Source of the DNA: Megascapheus bottae
Lineage: Eukaryota > Chordata > Mammalia > Rodentia > Geomyidae
Reading direction: 5' to 3'
Assembly (NCBI GenBank): GCA_024803745.1
Contig: JANJXV010000013.1
Span: 8,494,001 to 8,558,000 of the forward strand
DNA: 64,000 bases
The notes beneath the pieces are model-generated. The model did no database searches. It saw only the letters and a list, made by a program, of their open reading frames with translations, and was not told where the DNA came from. Both the position numbers and the translations under genes were made by a program. This document shows positions 45,979 through 55,825 of this stretch, in pieces (position 1 is the first letter of the stretch; the number at the start of each line of letters is the position of its first letter).

Positions 45979-46016
45979 GAATTTGTGCTCAAAAGATTTC
46001 ACATCATCACTCCTGT
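45979..46016 (+). other. Candidate 38-nt mini-exon
   Basis: It sits between a long T-rich tract ending in CAG and GTGAGTGG, a good donor. All three frames are open, which is uninformative at this length. There is no recognised peptide and no neighbouring exon, so this is a weak candidate. Confidence 0.18.
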
Positions 46017-47781
46017 GTGAGTGGTCAATTACAGTTCGCCAAAATCAAATCAGAATCTTGAGGATGGTTAAGATGTGTGTGTATCCCCAGCTGACCATGG
46101 CACTGTCTCTTCAGAAGCCCCAGGCAGCCACCCTTGTGAAATTAACATGTTCTGTCACGTTGTGGCAGACCATGGCTGGCATTCTTTACTCTCTCGGGTT
46201 TCTTCTACTTAATCAAAGAAATCCCCATTTCATAGTCCCAGCTGCCCATTACTTAAGAGAAACCTATTGATTTTGCTCCTGAGATGATACAATCTTATTG
46301 TTAAGATGTGGGGATGTCTCTGCAAATGATGAGCAAGGAAGATTTAGGACAAAGGAAAGTGAAATAAGTATTGAATTATTTTATTCAATAAAAAAAGAAA
46401 GAAAGGACACACATTTAAAGACACATCAACAGTAAGTTAGGGGATGGAAATAGGAAACTGAAGATGACATGCTTTTGTTCTCCTCCATTTTTTACTTAGT
46501 CTAGCAATAATGACAGACATAGGAATTGAATCGCAGGATGGGATGAACTAACAGGGGTAAAGCATAATATTGGGCAAGATGGCCGGAGTGACAGAAATGA
46601 ACTGGGGTCTCAGGCCAAGGCATCGCCTAGGCTGAGTCAAGGGAAGAGAAACAGTGGGAGGAAACCAGGAGACAACTTTTCTAGGTGTGGGTTTTAAAGG
46701 CTGAGGCATGCCACAGGCCTAGGGAACGTCTAGATTTGACTGGCAGCAGGATATGTGAAGTGAACAGCTGTAACTTGATTGTGGGGTACATGAATGACTT
46801 TACAAGGAAGATGGAATTCTGTTGGAGACCAGTGAGAAATGCTCTAAAAACTGCTATGGAGTTCACATCCTGCTCAGGTGAAAGGAAGCAGGTAGGTGAG
46901 GATAAGGCCTAGAATATTGTCTTGGAGTCACTCTGATGCCTCCCTTTTGAACCTCAGAATCCCAGTACTCAGAAGCCTTACCCATTGTCCCGTCAGACCA
47001 TAGGGGACATACAGGAACCTTGCCTACAAGGTGTTAATAGCAATTAGAAGGACAAACAGGGAAAAGAACTGCCAATCTTTAAAACTCTTTTCTTTTGAGT
47101 ATTTCTAAGCTACTTCTCATAATAATTGTGATCCCTTATCAATATTTTATCAGAGTAATATAGAAATAGCTGAGAAAAAATTTAGTTCTGTAGATGTGAT
47201 CTCCTTTGAGTTACACTCTATATTTCACAAGTCTACCCACTGGGCTAAACATATCAATTCTATCACATTGGCAAGTGCGAGGTATTTTCTTCATAGTTTT
47301 TTCCATTAGAGCATTTATAATACCATCAACAGACATCTCAGGGGGAACTTACCATAATCCTTATCTCTCCATATTATTCCTGAATGACATTCTCACACTG
47401 AGGATTTAGCTATATGATGAATGTGCCTTTCACTTACCTCCTGCTCCTTTCCCATATGGTGAGTTTTGACTATTGCCACATTGATCCATTGGATTAACTG
47501 ACCATATTTGCTTAGCAAGAGATGAAATGATCATTTACAAACTAAAAGTTAGAAACTAGAAGGTGGTCCTTGCCCATTTGTAAACTGTTTTGTTTCTGTC
47601 ATCCAAATGAGTATCAGAGAACATGAGATAGTTTCCTGAAGAGAGAAATCTCATGTCTTCGTTGTTACCCTCAGTTCCATTCCCAGGCAGACTTCTAAAA
47701 CTTTGATCAAATTTATCTAAGGCTGGGGACAAGGAAGATGGGACAGTTACTCATTTTGTTGAAGTTAGGACTCCATTTCAT
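46017..47781. other. Unique sequence, nothing recognised
   Basis: About 1.8 kb without a recognised repeat or gene. Open frames of up to 75 codons lack motifs. Confidence 0.5.
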
Positions 47782-48130
47782 TTTTAAATGTATTTTTATT
47801 GCAATTAATAGAAGGGTTACATTATATTTGCCAGATAGAAGCTGCATTACTTCACAAACACTGCTACCCTTTCTCAGGTTTTTGTCCCCATTTCCCACCC
47901 CTCTCCCCCTCCCCTCCTCTTGTTTTCCCCACCTTCCCTATTCTATTTCAAATAAACATATATACAAGGCCTATGCGGTGGGTGGCTTTTTCACTTGTCT
48001 ACAAGTCCAGTTGCTGGTCTCTTCAGACTTGCAGCATCCGCCTGAAATATATCAGATAACAAGGTAAGATACTGTAACAATATGAGAATAACCAAGAGAC
48101 AACAAAAGAGATGAGAGATAACATAGTACA
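47782..48130 (-). other. 3' UTR of the half-L1 with an extra block
   Basis: Most of it aligns by eye with the 3' UTRs at 11785-12100 and 14180-14590. The block 47966-48047 (AAGGCCTATGCGG ... CTGAAAT) has no counterpart there, contains CpGs, and has a small palindrome CCAG-TTG-CTGG at 48007-48017. Confidence 0.7.
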
Positions 48131-48700
48131 TTAATAACAATGCACAATATAAAGCTCTTGTTTCCATATCCTGGCAGTCCTTTCATTTAGCATCATCCTA
48201 TATGGCCTTATGTATCTAGGTTTTGCTCTATTGTAAACCTCTGCTAGTAGAGTCCAAGGTTTATACTGATTATGACTAATTAGGGAAGCCATTGAGGCTA
48301 TGTTCCATTGAGTCTGGCTTATGTCACTTAATATGATCTTTTCTAAGTCTTTCCATTTCCTTACAAATGGGATAATGTTCTTCTTTCTGACAGCAGCATA
48401 GAATTCCATTGTGCAGAAATACCACTTCTTGAGGATCCATTCATCAACTGAGGGATATCTGGTTCCATATCTTTGCTATTGTAAATAGTGTTGCAATGAA
48501 CATCATTGTGCTAGTGGATTTATTATGTCCTTGTTTCTGGACAATTGGGTAAATGCCAAGATCCATCTGGAGTTAATTCTAGTGCAGGGTGACAAAGAAA
48601 GATCCCACTTTAGTTTTCTGCAGGTGCTTAACCAATTCGGCCAGCCCAACTTGTTGAAGAGGCTATCTTTCATTCTATTTTTTTTTTAGCTCCCTTGTCA
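48131..48700 (-). pseudogene. L1 ORF2 C-terminal remnant, internally deleted
   Basis: Upstream part: [14 protein letters not shown], then LFNKL and [16 protein letters not shown] sequence at about 48700-48565, with frame breaks. It then jumps at GGATC/TTGGC to the LGIYP region and continues as [31 protein letters not shown] to the end. The normal stop is changed (TAG to TAT), which extends the frame by about 37 codons to 48131. About 0.9 kb of ORF2 is lost at the second junction, judged against the copies at 12784 and 13658. No catalytic domain remains. Confidence 0.85.
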
Positions 48701-48704
48701 AAGA

Positions 48705-49766
48705 TTAGGTGGCCACAGGTCTCTGGTTTAATTCCCTGGGATGGAATGTTTTTATTGTTCCCTCAGTTATTCTTGGTTGGTAATTATTTGACTTAAGGGC
48801 ATGACGTATATGCTTCCAGTCACTTCTTGCTTGCATGGTCTCTGCTGAGAAATCTGGGGTTATTCTGATTGGTTTGCCTTTATAGGTTATTGATCCCTTC
48901 ACCCTGGCTGCCTTTAGGATCCTTTCTTTGGTCTCTATTGATCCAGTTCGGATTACAATGTGGCGGTGGGATGTTCTTTCCTGATCAGGTCTGTTTGGGG
49001 TTCTAAAAGCTTCTTGTATCCGGATGGGCCTGCCCTTCTGGATATTTGGGAAATTCTCTGAGATGATTCCCTGAAGTTTATTTCCAATATCAATGACCTC
49101 TTTCTCCAGATCCTCCTCAATACCAATTAGCCTTAAATTAGGCTTCCTAATTGTATTTTGGACCTCCTGAAGCTCTCTCTCATATTTCCTAGATTTGGAT
49201 TGACTCATTTTCTGTTCTTTCTCTATAACAACTAAATTATCTTCAGCCTCAGAAATTCTCTCTTCTGCATTGTCTAACCTGCTATCAAAGCTATCTACTT
49301 TATTCTTCGTCTCCCTTGCTTCTGATTGCTCATTTTTGATGCCTTGCATCTCTTCTTTTAGATCATGTAAGGATTTCTTTAGCTCCTTTATTTCCTTTTG
49401 AGTGATTAGCTCAGTAGCTTTATTCTCTTTGGACATTTGCTGGAGTTTGGTCACCTTTTTGTTTGTGGTTTCTATGAATTCATCCATTTTTCTTTGAAAA
49501 ACCTTTATTATGGCCTCCTTTATGGCTTCTCCTTTTTCACTTATCACCTTGTTTATGGTTTCCTCTTGTTTAACTATGGCTTCCTCCCTTATCTCTTTCT
49601 TTATATTTTCACATTTTTCATCAATGGTGTTTATCAATTGCATTTGTAAAGCACTTGGAAGACTCTCCTCTAGGTTTGCCAGTGACAGTTCTATTGTCTG
49701 TTTATATTGGGTGGGGGATGTTATTCCTTGATTTGACATTTTTCTTGAGTTTCTTGTTCTGCCCAT
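48705..49766 (-). CDS. L1 ORF1p-like RNA-binding protein, altered C-terminus
   Basis: A 353-codon open frame. ORF1p is the nucleic-acid chaperone of L1; it trimerises through a coiled coil and coats L1 RNA in cytoplasmic particles. Residues 1-45 are a short polar N-terminus (GRTRNSRK). Residues about 46-200 are rich in E, K and heptad-like leucines/isoleucines with ISEAEDN near 171-177, the coiled coil. Residues about 206-300 form the RRM with RKPNLRLIGIEE and RHIVIRTG. A C-terminal domain then starts (KGKPIRITPDFSAETMQAR, NNYQPRI). The conserved REKG reads RVKG. The YPAKL segment expected after QPRI is missing and TEGTIKTF follows directly. The final residues (about ELNQRPVAT) come from ORF2 sequence read in another frame. 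RNA binding by the CTD is therefore probably impaired. The ATG start lies just after the 5' region; no other start is as good. Confidence 0.9.
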   Translation of the reverse strand: MGRTRNSRKMSNQGITSPTQYKQTIELSLANLEESLPSALQMQLINTIDEKCENIKKEIREEAIVKQEETINKVISEKGEAIKEAIIKVFQRKMDEFIETTNKKVTKLQQMSKENKATELITQKEIKELKKSLHDLKEEMQGIKNEQSEARETKNKVDSFDSRLDNAEERISEAEDNLVVIEKEQKMSQSKSRKYERELQEVQNTIRKPNLRLIGIEEDLEKEVIDIGNKLQGIISENFPNIQKGRPIRIQEAFRTPNRPDQERTSHRHIVIRTGSIETKERILKAARVKGSITYKGKPIRITPDFSAETMQARSDWKHIRHALKSNNYQPRITEGTIKTFHPRELNQRPVAT

Positions 49767-51652
49767 TTGAGAATGGGAGCACGATTAATACTAAACACGA
49801 TTATAGTTTTTCAGATATAACCAACCTCAACCTCTTTAGCTGGCAGACACTAGGAGTTCACAATTTTGATTGGTATTATCGCTCTTTCTTTTTATACACT
49901 TACAGACCAGTCTAATATAACCACTGGTCACCGATTTATGACCAAAACAATAAGCCTCTCAATCCAATCTCTATTGTATTTAAGTCCCTCTGGACCTAGA
50001 GTATCATTGAACACCTAGATATACAGTATTGCTCAACAGCCATCAAGTGTAGATCCATTCATTATAAGGGTTGAAAGATGAACAGAGGACCAGAGATAGA
50101 AAAATAGTATGAGAGAGATCAGGGGAGGTACAAGAGGAATAACATAGGAGTGTAAGATTATTATATTAATGAAGAAAAGGTATATCGTAAGGATATCTGA
50201 CCTAAGTTGATTAGCAAGTAGTGTATTTGAGTACAAAGTTTGGAAAGTATTAGCTAAAACTTATGAAAGTAAGAAGGGTAATAAGAAGAATATATCGAGA
50301 AAAGAGGGAAATAGATATAGGAGATTTCAATGATGGAAAATTTTAAAAAGAAAGAAAGAAAAAAAAGGAAAGTAAGACCACAAGCACAAAAAAAAAAAAA
50401 AACAAGAAAAAACATACAGAACAAAAAACAGAGAAACAAAAAAGAAAAACAAAAAAGCAAAAAGAACAACAAAAAAAATCAAAAAGAAAAAAAAGAAAAG
50501 AGGAAGAAAATGGTGGGGAGAGGTTCCTCACTATTATGAGCTCTTAAGAAATACTAGGGTTGAGACCAGGAGATTAAAAAGCAGGTGACTGTATCAAAAT
50601 AGATATCATTTGTATTCAGACTGTACCCAGAGCTGTCACTATGTTTCCAGGAATGACCACAGTGACAGAGGGATGCAGGAGAGAAAAGAGAAAAAAAAAA
50701 GTGTAGGTAGGATTGTAAAGATAAAATAAGAACACCTATAAATGCAAATGAAAGAAGGGGTGGAAGAAAAAAAAAGAAAAAAAAACACCCCAAACAAAGA
50801 AAAAGAACAAAAACAAAGAATTTTTTTTTTTTTTTTAAAAAGGGTCTTCTTCAGGATATTTTTTTGGGGCGGGGGGTCAGGGCAGGACAGGAAACTTGTG
50901 TCTCCACTAAATTCAGGATCCAAACAGTTCAGAAAGTCTTTTTCTCTTGTGATCTGGCTATGAGGTTTTTTGAATCTGATTGTTTGTTTGGGAAAAGAAA
51001 GCTGAAAGATTGGCAGGCGGGTTTTGTTTACCAGGCTTGTGGCTGGCGCGGGGGATGGACTTCAGCAGCTCTGGGGCCGGATTTCCGGCTAAGGGATCTC
51101 TGTGAAATCCTTTGCCAGTAAGAAAGATGGCGTCGCCAGCACCACCTCTCAGGTTCCTATTGCTTTGGCCTGGGTCATTGCCAGTAGTTAAGATGGAGCT
51201 GTACTCAGCTTGTGGGGGAGGGGCTCCCTCCCAATGCCGATCTGCTAGTAGAAGTGGAAACTTCTCCTCGGTAGTACTCACAAATTGCTGTATTCTCCGG
51301 TTCCGTGAAGCTGGCAGGTCCATGCACAGCCGGGTGTCGGCCCTGGGCTCGCGCAGGCTCTGTGTGGCTCTGTCTGCAGCCGGCAGGTGAAGGCACCAAG
51401 AAGCACTGCTGCTCAGATTCAGAAGAGCCGCTTTGTCTCCGTGGCCGCTCTGAGCGGCAGGAACCGGTCCCCACTGACTTCTTTGTGCCGGATTTCTGCC
51501 ATTTTCCTCTGTGACTGAGATCTGTGTGTCGCTAAAGCTTACTTAGGCTGGATTTGAGGTATGTACTGTCCCCTACGCTGCCAAAACTGGTATCTTGGTG
51601 AGAGCTCAGAAAGACTCCAACTGAACCGCCGCCATCTTCTGCCCAACCAGTA
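49767..51652 (-). promoter_or_regulatory. L1 5' UTR / internal promoter region
   Basis: The element's 5' end on the minus strand reads GGCAGAAGATGGCGGCGG, in which AAGATGGCGGC is a YY1-type motif placed as in human L1 5' ends. About 51000-51650 is GC- and CpG-rich (CGCGGGGG, GGCCGCTC, GCCGGCAGG) in an AT-rich region. About 50330-50860 is extremely A-rich on the + strand (T-rich in the sense direction). Such 5' UTRs drive sense transcription from position +1 and are silenced by CpG methylation. Open frames in this region are compositional only. Confidence 0.75.
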
Positions 51653-51654
51653 TA

Positions 51655-51985
51655 TTAATTCTTAAACATTGATATCCCTTCCCATGTTTCTGCCCACTTC
51701 CCCCCCCACCTCCACTCAAGTTGTAAAGTTCATTTCCAACATTCTATCTTGTAATTAATATCTCTGTTACACACAGATTTGCCCTTGTAGTTATTGTTTT
51801 TAATATGCTTTGTAAACTTATTTTTTACTTCTTTTTGTTGTTGTTGTTTTATTTTGTTTTGTTTTCCCTTATGGTTTACTCCCTGTGGTTGCAGTATCTG
51901 ACTTTGGTACCTGGTGTATTTAATATACATGTATTTGTTTATTTGAATCGGAGAAGGGAAGGGGAAAACCAAAATGATGAGACAA
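51655..51985 (-). mobile_element. Older L1 3' UTR copy in head-to-head arrangement
   Basis: 51655-51745 is antisense (CAAGTTGTAAAGTTCATTTC then CAACATTC). 51750-51985 is sense (TTTTTAATATGCTTTGTAAA, GTACCTGGTGTATTTAATAT, TTATTTGAATCGGAGAAGGG). The two parts are adjacent blocks of the same 3' UTR, so a 5' inversion is likely. The half-L1 inserted at its left edge. Confidence 0.65.
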
Positions 51986-52034
51986 AGGACAAAAGTATCT
52001 GTTTTTGTTTTTGTTTTTGCTTTCTTTTGTTTTG

Positions 52035-52320
52035 TTTTTCTCAAGGCTATCACCCTGTCACTTGAGCCACAGCTCTACTGCTTGATTTTTGGTAGATCTG
52101 AGCATCAGACTATCTCACCTACACTTGGCTCTGTGATCCTTCTATCTCAAACTCGTGGGTAGTTAGGATTAAAGGCATGAACCTCTGGCACCTGGCTTGC
52201 TGGTTATTTTTGAGATTGGGTTTCACAAACCCTTCTGCCAGGGCTGGCCTCAAATTCTGATCCTTCTTCTCACAGCCACCAGCATAACTAGGATTATAAT
52301 ATGAGCCACCAATAATGGCC
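52035..52320 (-). mobile_element. B1-dID-like SINE followed by a second B1-like piece
   Basis: First: TCTCAAGGCTATCACCCTGT, ACTTGAGCCACAGCTCTACT and AACTCGTGGGTAGTTAGGAT. Second at 52197-52320: GCCAGGGCTGGCCTCAAATT and TAACTAGGATTATAATATGA. Confidence 0.72.
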
Positions 52321-52374
52321 CACATAGTTGCATTTTTTGCATTTTTTTAGTATAGAAAAATACTCTTTAAAAAT

Positions 52375-52585
52375 GAATTAAGCTAGAGCTGGCAGTTGAG
52401 CCTAGTGGTAGAGTGCTTGCCTCGCATGCACAAAGACCTGGGTTCAATTCCTCAGTACCACATACATAAAATTAAAGCCAGAAGTGATGTTGTGGCTCAA
52501 GTGGTAGAGCTCTGTCCTTGAGAAAACCCAAGGACAGTGATGAACCATGAGTTGAAGGCCCAGGATTGGCCAAAAAGAATTAAGC
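52375..52585 (+). mobile_element. IDL-Geo SINE with short TSD
   Basis: GAATTAAGC at 52375-52383 and 52577-52585 flank the element. Left monomer TGAGCCTAGTGGTAGAGTG, GGTTCAATTCC; right monomer TGGCTCAAGTGGTAGAGCT. Moderately diverged. Confidence 0.9.
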
Positions 52586-53208
52586 CAACAAGTAATAGGT
52601 ATGTTTCTTGGCTTTGGGGTGAATATGGAAATGACACAATGACATATGATTTTGCTCTTCTGAAAATAGGCTTCAGTTTATACCCTGCTTATCATGGCAT
52701 ATGTGACCATGATAAACACATATGACAAATATATTGGATTTGGAAATAAGAACTATTCCAGCCTTCATTTAAGTAATAAAGGTATATTGTCTTCATATAT
52801 ACACAATTACACAATCATATTACATTATATTAATAATATATCATCTCAGAGGGTGGTTGTACTTTCCTTTTAGCAAACCACTTAATTGCTAATTACCTAC
52901 TGCATCCCTTCTGAAGTTGGAAATTTTTCTAATCTTTTTATCCACAATAGTGGTAAAGCCTAGATCAGCCATACACAAAAAGTTACTATATCCACAAGAA
53001 AGTGTTTTCCCACTGACAAGTCATCTTAGAAAGTCATTCAAGTGAGTAAGTTTGTTCTCTGAGCTTTCTATCTCTTTGATTCTGCATTCAGGTATATATC
53101 ATGCCTATCCAACAATGATAAAATTATCACCAAATAGAAGCAGAATATGATTATCAGTTTTTCAATCTCCAATTGTATGTCTAGTAGTCATGTCAAATGT
53201 AGATTGAC
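52586..53208. other. Unique sequence, nothing recognised
   Basis: No repeat or gene recognised. Confidence 0.5.
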
Positions 53209-53375
53209 TTTTTTTGTGCCAGTACTGAGCTTTAGCTCAGGGCTATGCACTTCTGTTTAGCATTTGCTGGTTATTTAGAGATAAGAATTTCATAGACATT
53301 TCTTCCCAGCTTGGCTTTGAACCCTGATCCTCTAGATCTTAGCTACCTAAGTATGGAGGACTACAAGCAGGAGAA
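53209..53375 (-). mobile_element. B1-dID-like SINE with internal deletion
   Basis: GTGCCAGTACTGAGCTTTAG, then GCTGGTTATTTAGAGATAAG and CCAGCTTGGCTTTGAACC. The box A part of the tail monomer is missing. Confidence 0.75.
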
Positions 53376-53377
53376 TT

Positions 53378-53588
53378 AACCAAGTTAATTCTTTTTTGCC
53401 AGTCCTAGGGCTTGTACTCAGGGTTTGAGCCTTTCTCAAGACTAGAGCTCTACCACTTGAACCATAGCACTACTTCTGGCTTTTTGCTATGTCTTTGGTA
53501 CTGAGGAATTGAACCCAGGTCTTCATGCATTTTAGGCAAGCACTCTACCACTAGGCCAAACTCTCAGTCCCCAACTAAGGTAATTCTT
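53378..53588 (-). mobile_element. IDL-Geo SINE with imperfect 16-bp TSD
   Basis: AACCAAGTTAATTCTT (53378-53393) against AACTAAGGTAATTCTT (53573-53588), two mismatches. The body shows GCCAGTCCTAGGGCTTGTAC, CTCTACCACTTGAACCATAG and CTACCACTAGGCCAAACTCT. Confidence 0.92.
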
Positions 53589-53899
53589 AATACCTGTCCA
53601 ATGCATCCAGCCTGTGCATCTTCAATCTCCCAGACTCAATAAATGGTTCCACTAACAAACACCTATGTGGTTCAATCCATCAACCCTCTCTCAGGTTAAC
53701 CTTAACTCTTCATTCATCCCCTCGGCCATCCTGGGCAAGCTTTGCACAGTTCTACCTTCCAACATGTTTGACAAAATCCTATTTCCTTCATCTTGCATGC
53801 TCATTGCTTTGTCCAGCCCTTTTAACTGCCTATTGTATTGCACTTGAATTAAAGTCCCAAGTAGTAGGCATAGCTCACCACTTTTCCTGTCTCTTACAC
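53589..53899. other. Unique sequence, nothing recognised
   Basis: No repeat or gene recognised. Confidence 0.4.
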
Positions 53900-54200
53900 A
53901 TGGCCACATTTTTCCCATGTCAAGATCTTCAGACATTTCTTTTCCTTCTCTTGAAGTGCCTTTACCCATTGCTCAAGGTACAGCTTAGAACCCACAGTGA
54001 GAACCTTGCTATTTTCCCTCCCTCTACCAACTGTATTCAATTATATCTTTTTTTTTAGTTTCAGATTCCTCACTTTTATTGACTCATGAGTTTTTTGATC
54101 CATTCAGATGACTGCTCCTTCCAGAAGATAAAGATGGCACATGTCTTGCTCACCAGGGCATACATTATGCCTGTATGTTAGGCCTAATAAATAGAACTCA
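53900..54200 (+). mobile_element. Probable L2 fragments
   Basis: TTCCTTCTCTTGAAGTGCCT, CTCAAGGTACAGCTTAGAAC and later GATGGCACATGTCTTGCTCA have L2 3' character. Diverged. Confidence 0.4.
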
Positions 54201-54449
54201 AGATCAAGATAATTCAACAAATAAAATCTGCTAAGAGCTGAAGATAGCAATAGGCGAGGATCTTTACTTTTAGTCTTACACAGAGCACCCATTCTCTTAT
54301 GGGACACAAACAGGAGCACAGATAATCACCTATCCAGAGGTCTGAGCTCTAGAGGTGCCACTCCATGAGTGGCATGGAGTTATAGAATTATATATCCCCA
54401 TTGCCAACAGAACCATTCTGTCTAGATCCTATAGACCTTGCATATGCCC

Positions 54450-54600
54450 TCACTCTGCCACTTTACAAAGTGTAATTCTTTTCTCTTAGCTTCCCTATTC
54501 TCAAATGTAAAATGGAGATTATAATGGTTTCTTCCCCATACCATGAATAAGCATAGATAACACCTCCATTATTGCATCTAGTATGTGAATGCCTTTATTT
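54450..54600 (+). mobile_element. MIR SINE fragment
   Basis: CTTAGCTTCCCTATTCTCAA, ATGTAAAATGGAGATTATAA and CATAGATAACACC follow sense MIR. Confidence 0.6.
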
Positions 54601-55494
54601 CTTGGCTATGGTCACCTTACTCTCAGCTTGAAAGAGGTTAAGTAGATACAAAAATGAGTAAACACATGTATTTGCTAAGACAATTAGCAGGTGTTCTTAG
54701 GGAAAAGCATGACACTTAGCCATGATTTTGATGAAAGTTTTCTCTTTGTGGGCCATGGGCCGTTAAGGGAAACAAGGAGAGACAGGGAGTTGGGGCAAAT
54801 AAAAGACAAATATACAAGGGGAGACACAACTTAGAATGTTTGGAGCGTTATAAGAAGTGTGTTGGGATGACAATCAGAATCACAAATGCATTTTGCAGCA
54901 CACTTTGTATGTAAAATATATAAAATTTGGACAATTTTTAATGAAATTGTACTTGTACATATTATATCTGATATATTCAAATCATTCCATAGGTTGCTGG
55001 AATTCCTTTCATTTATTATTAATCACAGTGTTGTGAATGTCCATGGCAGAACCCCTATATAAGAGGAAAGAACCAGGAGAAGTAGTAGGAGAGAATACAG
55101 GCCAAAATTGTGATGGAAAATGTATGGCCTGCCAGGCCTGTAGACCCTTTCCCAAAGGATCTGGGACAGTCATCATAACATTTCCAAAGAAAAATCTATG
55201 TGTGTATTTGAGAGCTCACTTCAGAGGGTAGATCAAGTGTGTGAGGCTGGATATAGAATCCTGTGAGGTCATTAGTAAAGTCACTTTGGGAATCAGTGGG
55301 CCAGTGAAGAACAATTTTATACTAAAAAGTGGCAGCAGGTTGCTGAAGAAGAGGGAGGAGACATAGAATCATCAGAATTTAAGTCCTAACACAGTGCCCA
55401 TTGTTTCAGGTTTTCTGCAAGGATAAAATATCAACCTAGGATACACTATTTCACACGTCATCTTTCATGTAATATGATTAATTAAATGCATGCA
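54601..55494. other. Unique sequence, nothing recognised
   Basis: No repeat or gene recognised. Confidence 0.45.
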
Positions 55495-55506
55495 TACACA
55501 CACACA

Positions 55507-55550
<44 letters not shown>

Positions 55551-55583
55551 ACGCACACATGCATGGATGTATACACACACACA
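55495..55583. repeat. (CA)n microsatellite, compound
   Basis: A long CA array at 55495-55548, an interruption around ACGCACACATGCATGG, then a second short array to 55583. Confidence 0.95.
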
Positions 55584-55649
55584 CATCCTTAGCACAGAGG
55601 ATAAGACTTTAGTGAATCAGGAGGCTGCTTTTGAAATCAGCCCAATTTT

Positions 55650-55825
55650 ACAGTTCCCCAGTTATTTAACAACTTGTTAATTTGAGGCAAGACTCTTCAT
55701 TTTTGTGATCCTTGGTATACATATCTGTTATCTGGGAATGAAAACCATGATTTACAGGATTGTTTTAAGAACCAAATGAGGGTAAATTCACATAAAATGC
55801 TTAGTGCATTGCCCTGCATGCGAAA
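55650..55825 (+). mobile_element. MIR SINE
   Basis: CAGTTATTTAACAACTTGTT, TTGAGGCAAGACTCTTCATT, TATCTGGGAATGAAAACCAT and ATGCTTAGTGCATTGCCCTG follow the sense MIR order. Confidence 0.7.

Larger units (their letters stand above)
47782..51652 (-). mobile_element. ORF1-only L1-derived element (half-L1)
   Basis: On the minus strand it contains in order: a 5' region of about 1.9 kb (51652-49767), ORF1 (49766-48705), a direct junction into ORF2 near its end (about 48740), a second deletion inside that ORF2 remnant (about 48565), the ORF2 C-terminus and 3' UTR, and a 3' end reading CAATAAAAATACATTT near 47782. Total length is about 3.9 kb against 6-7 kb for a complete L1. Endonuclease and reverse transcriptase are absent, so movement would need enzymes from another L1. 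The long open ORF1 and high CpG content suggest a young insertion. A clear TSD was not found. Confidence 0.85.

Noticed and set aside
50250..51514. Many 60-120 codon frames on both strands
   Set aside because: They come from A/T-rich and GC-rich biased composition within the L1 5' UTR and share no motif.
51000..51650. CpG island as a host gene promoter
   Set aside because: It is the 5' UTR of the minus-strand L1, ending exactly at the YY1-like 5' end.
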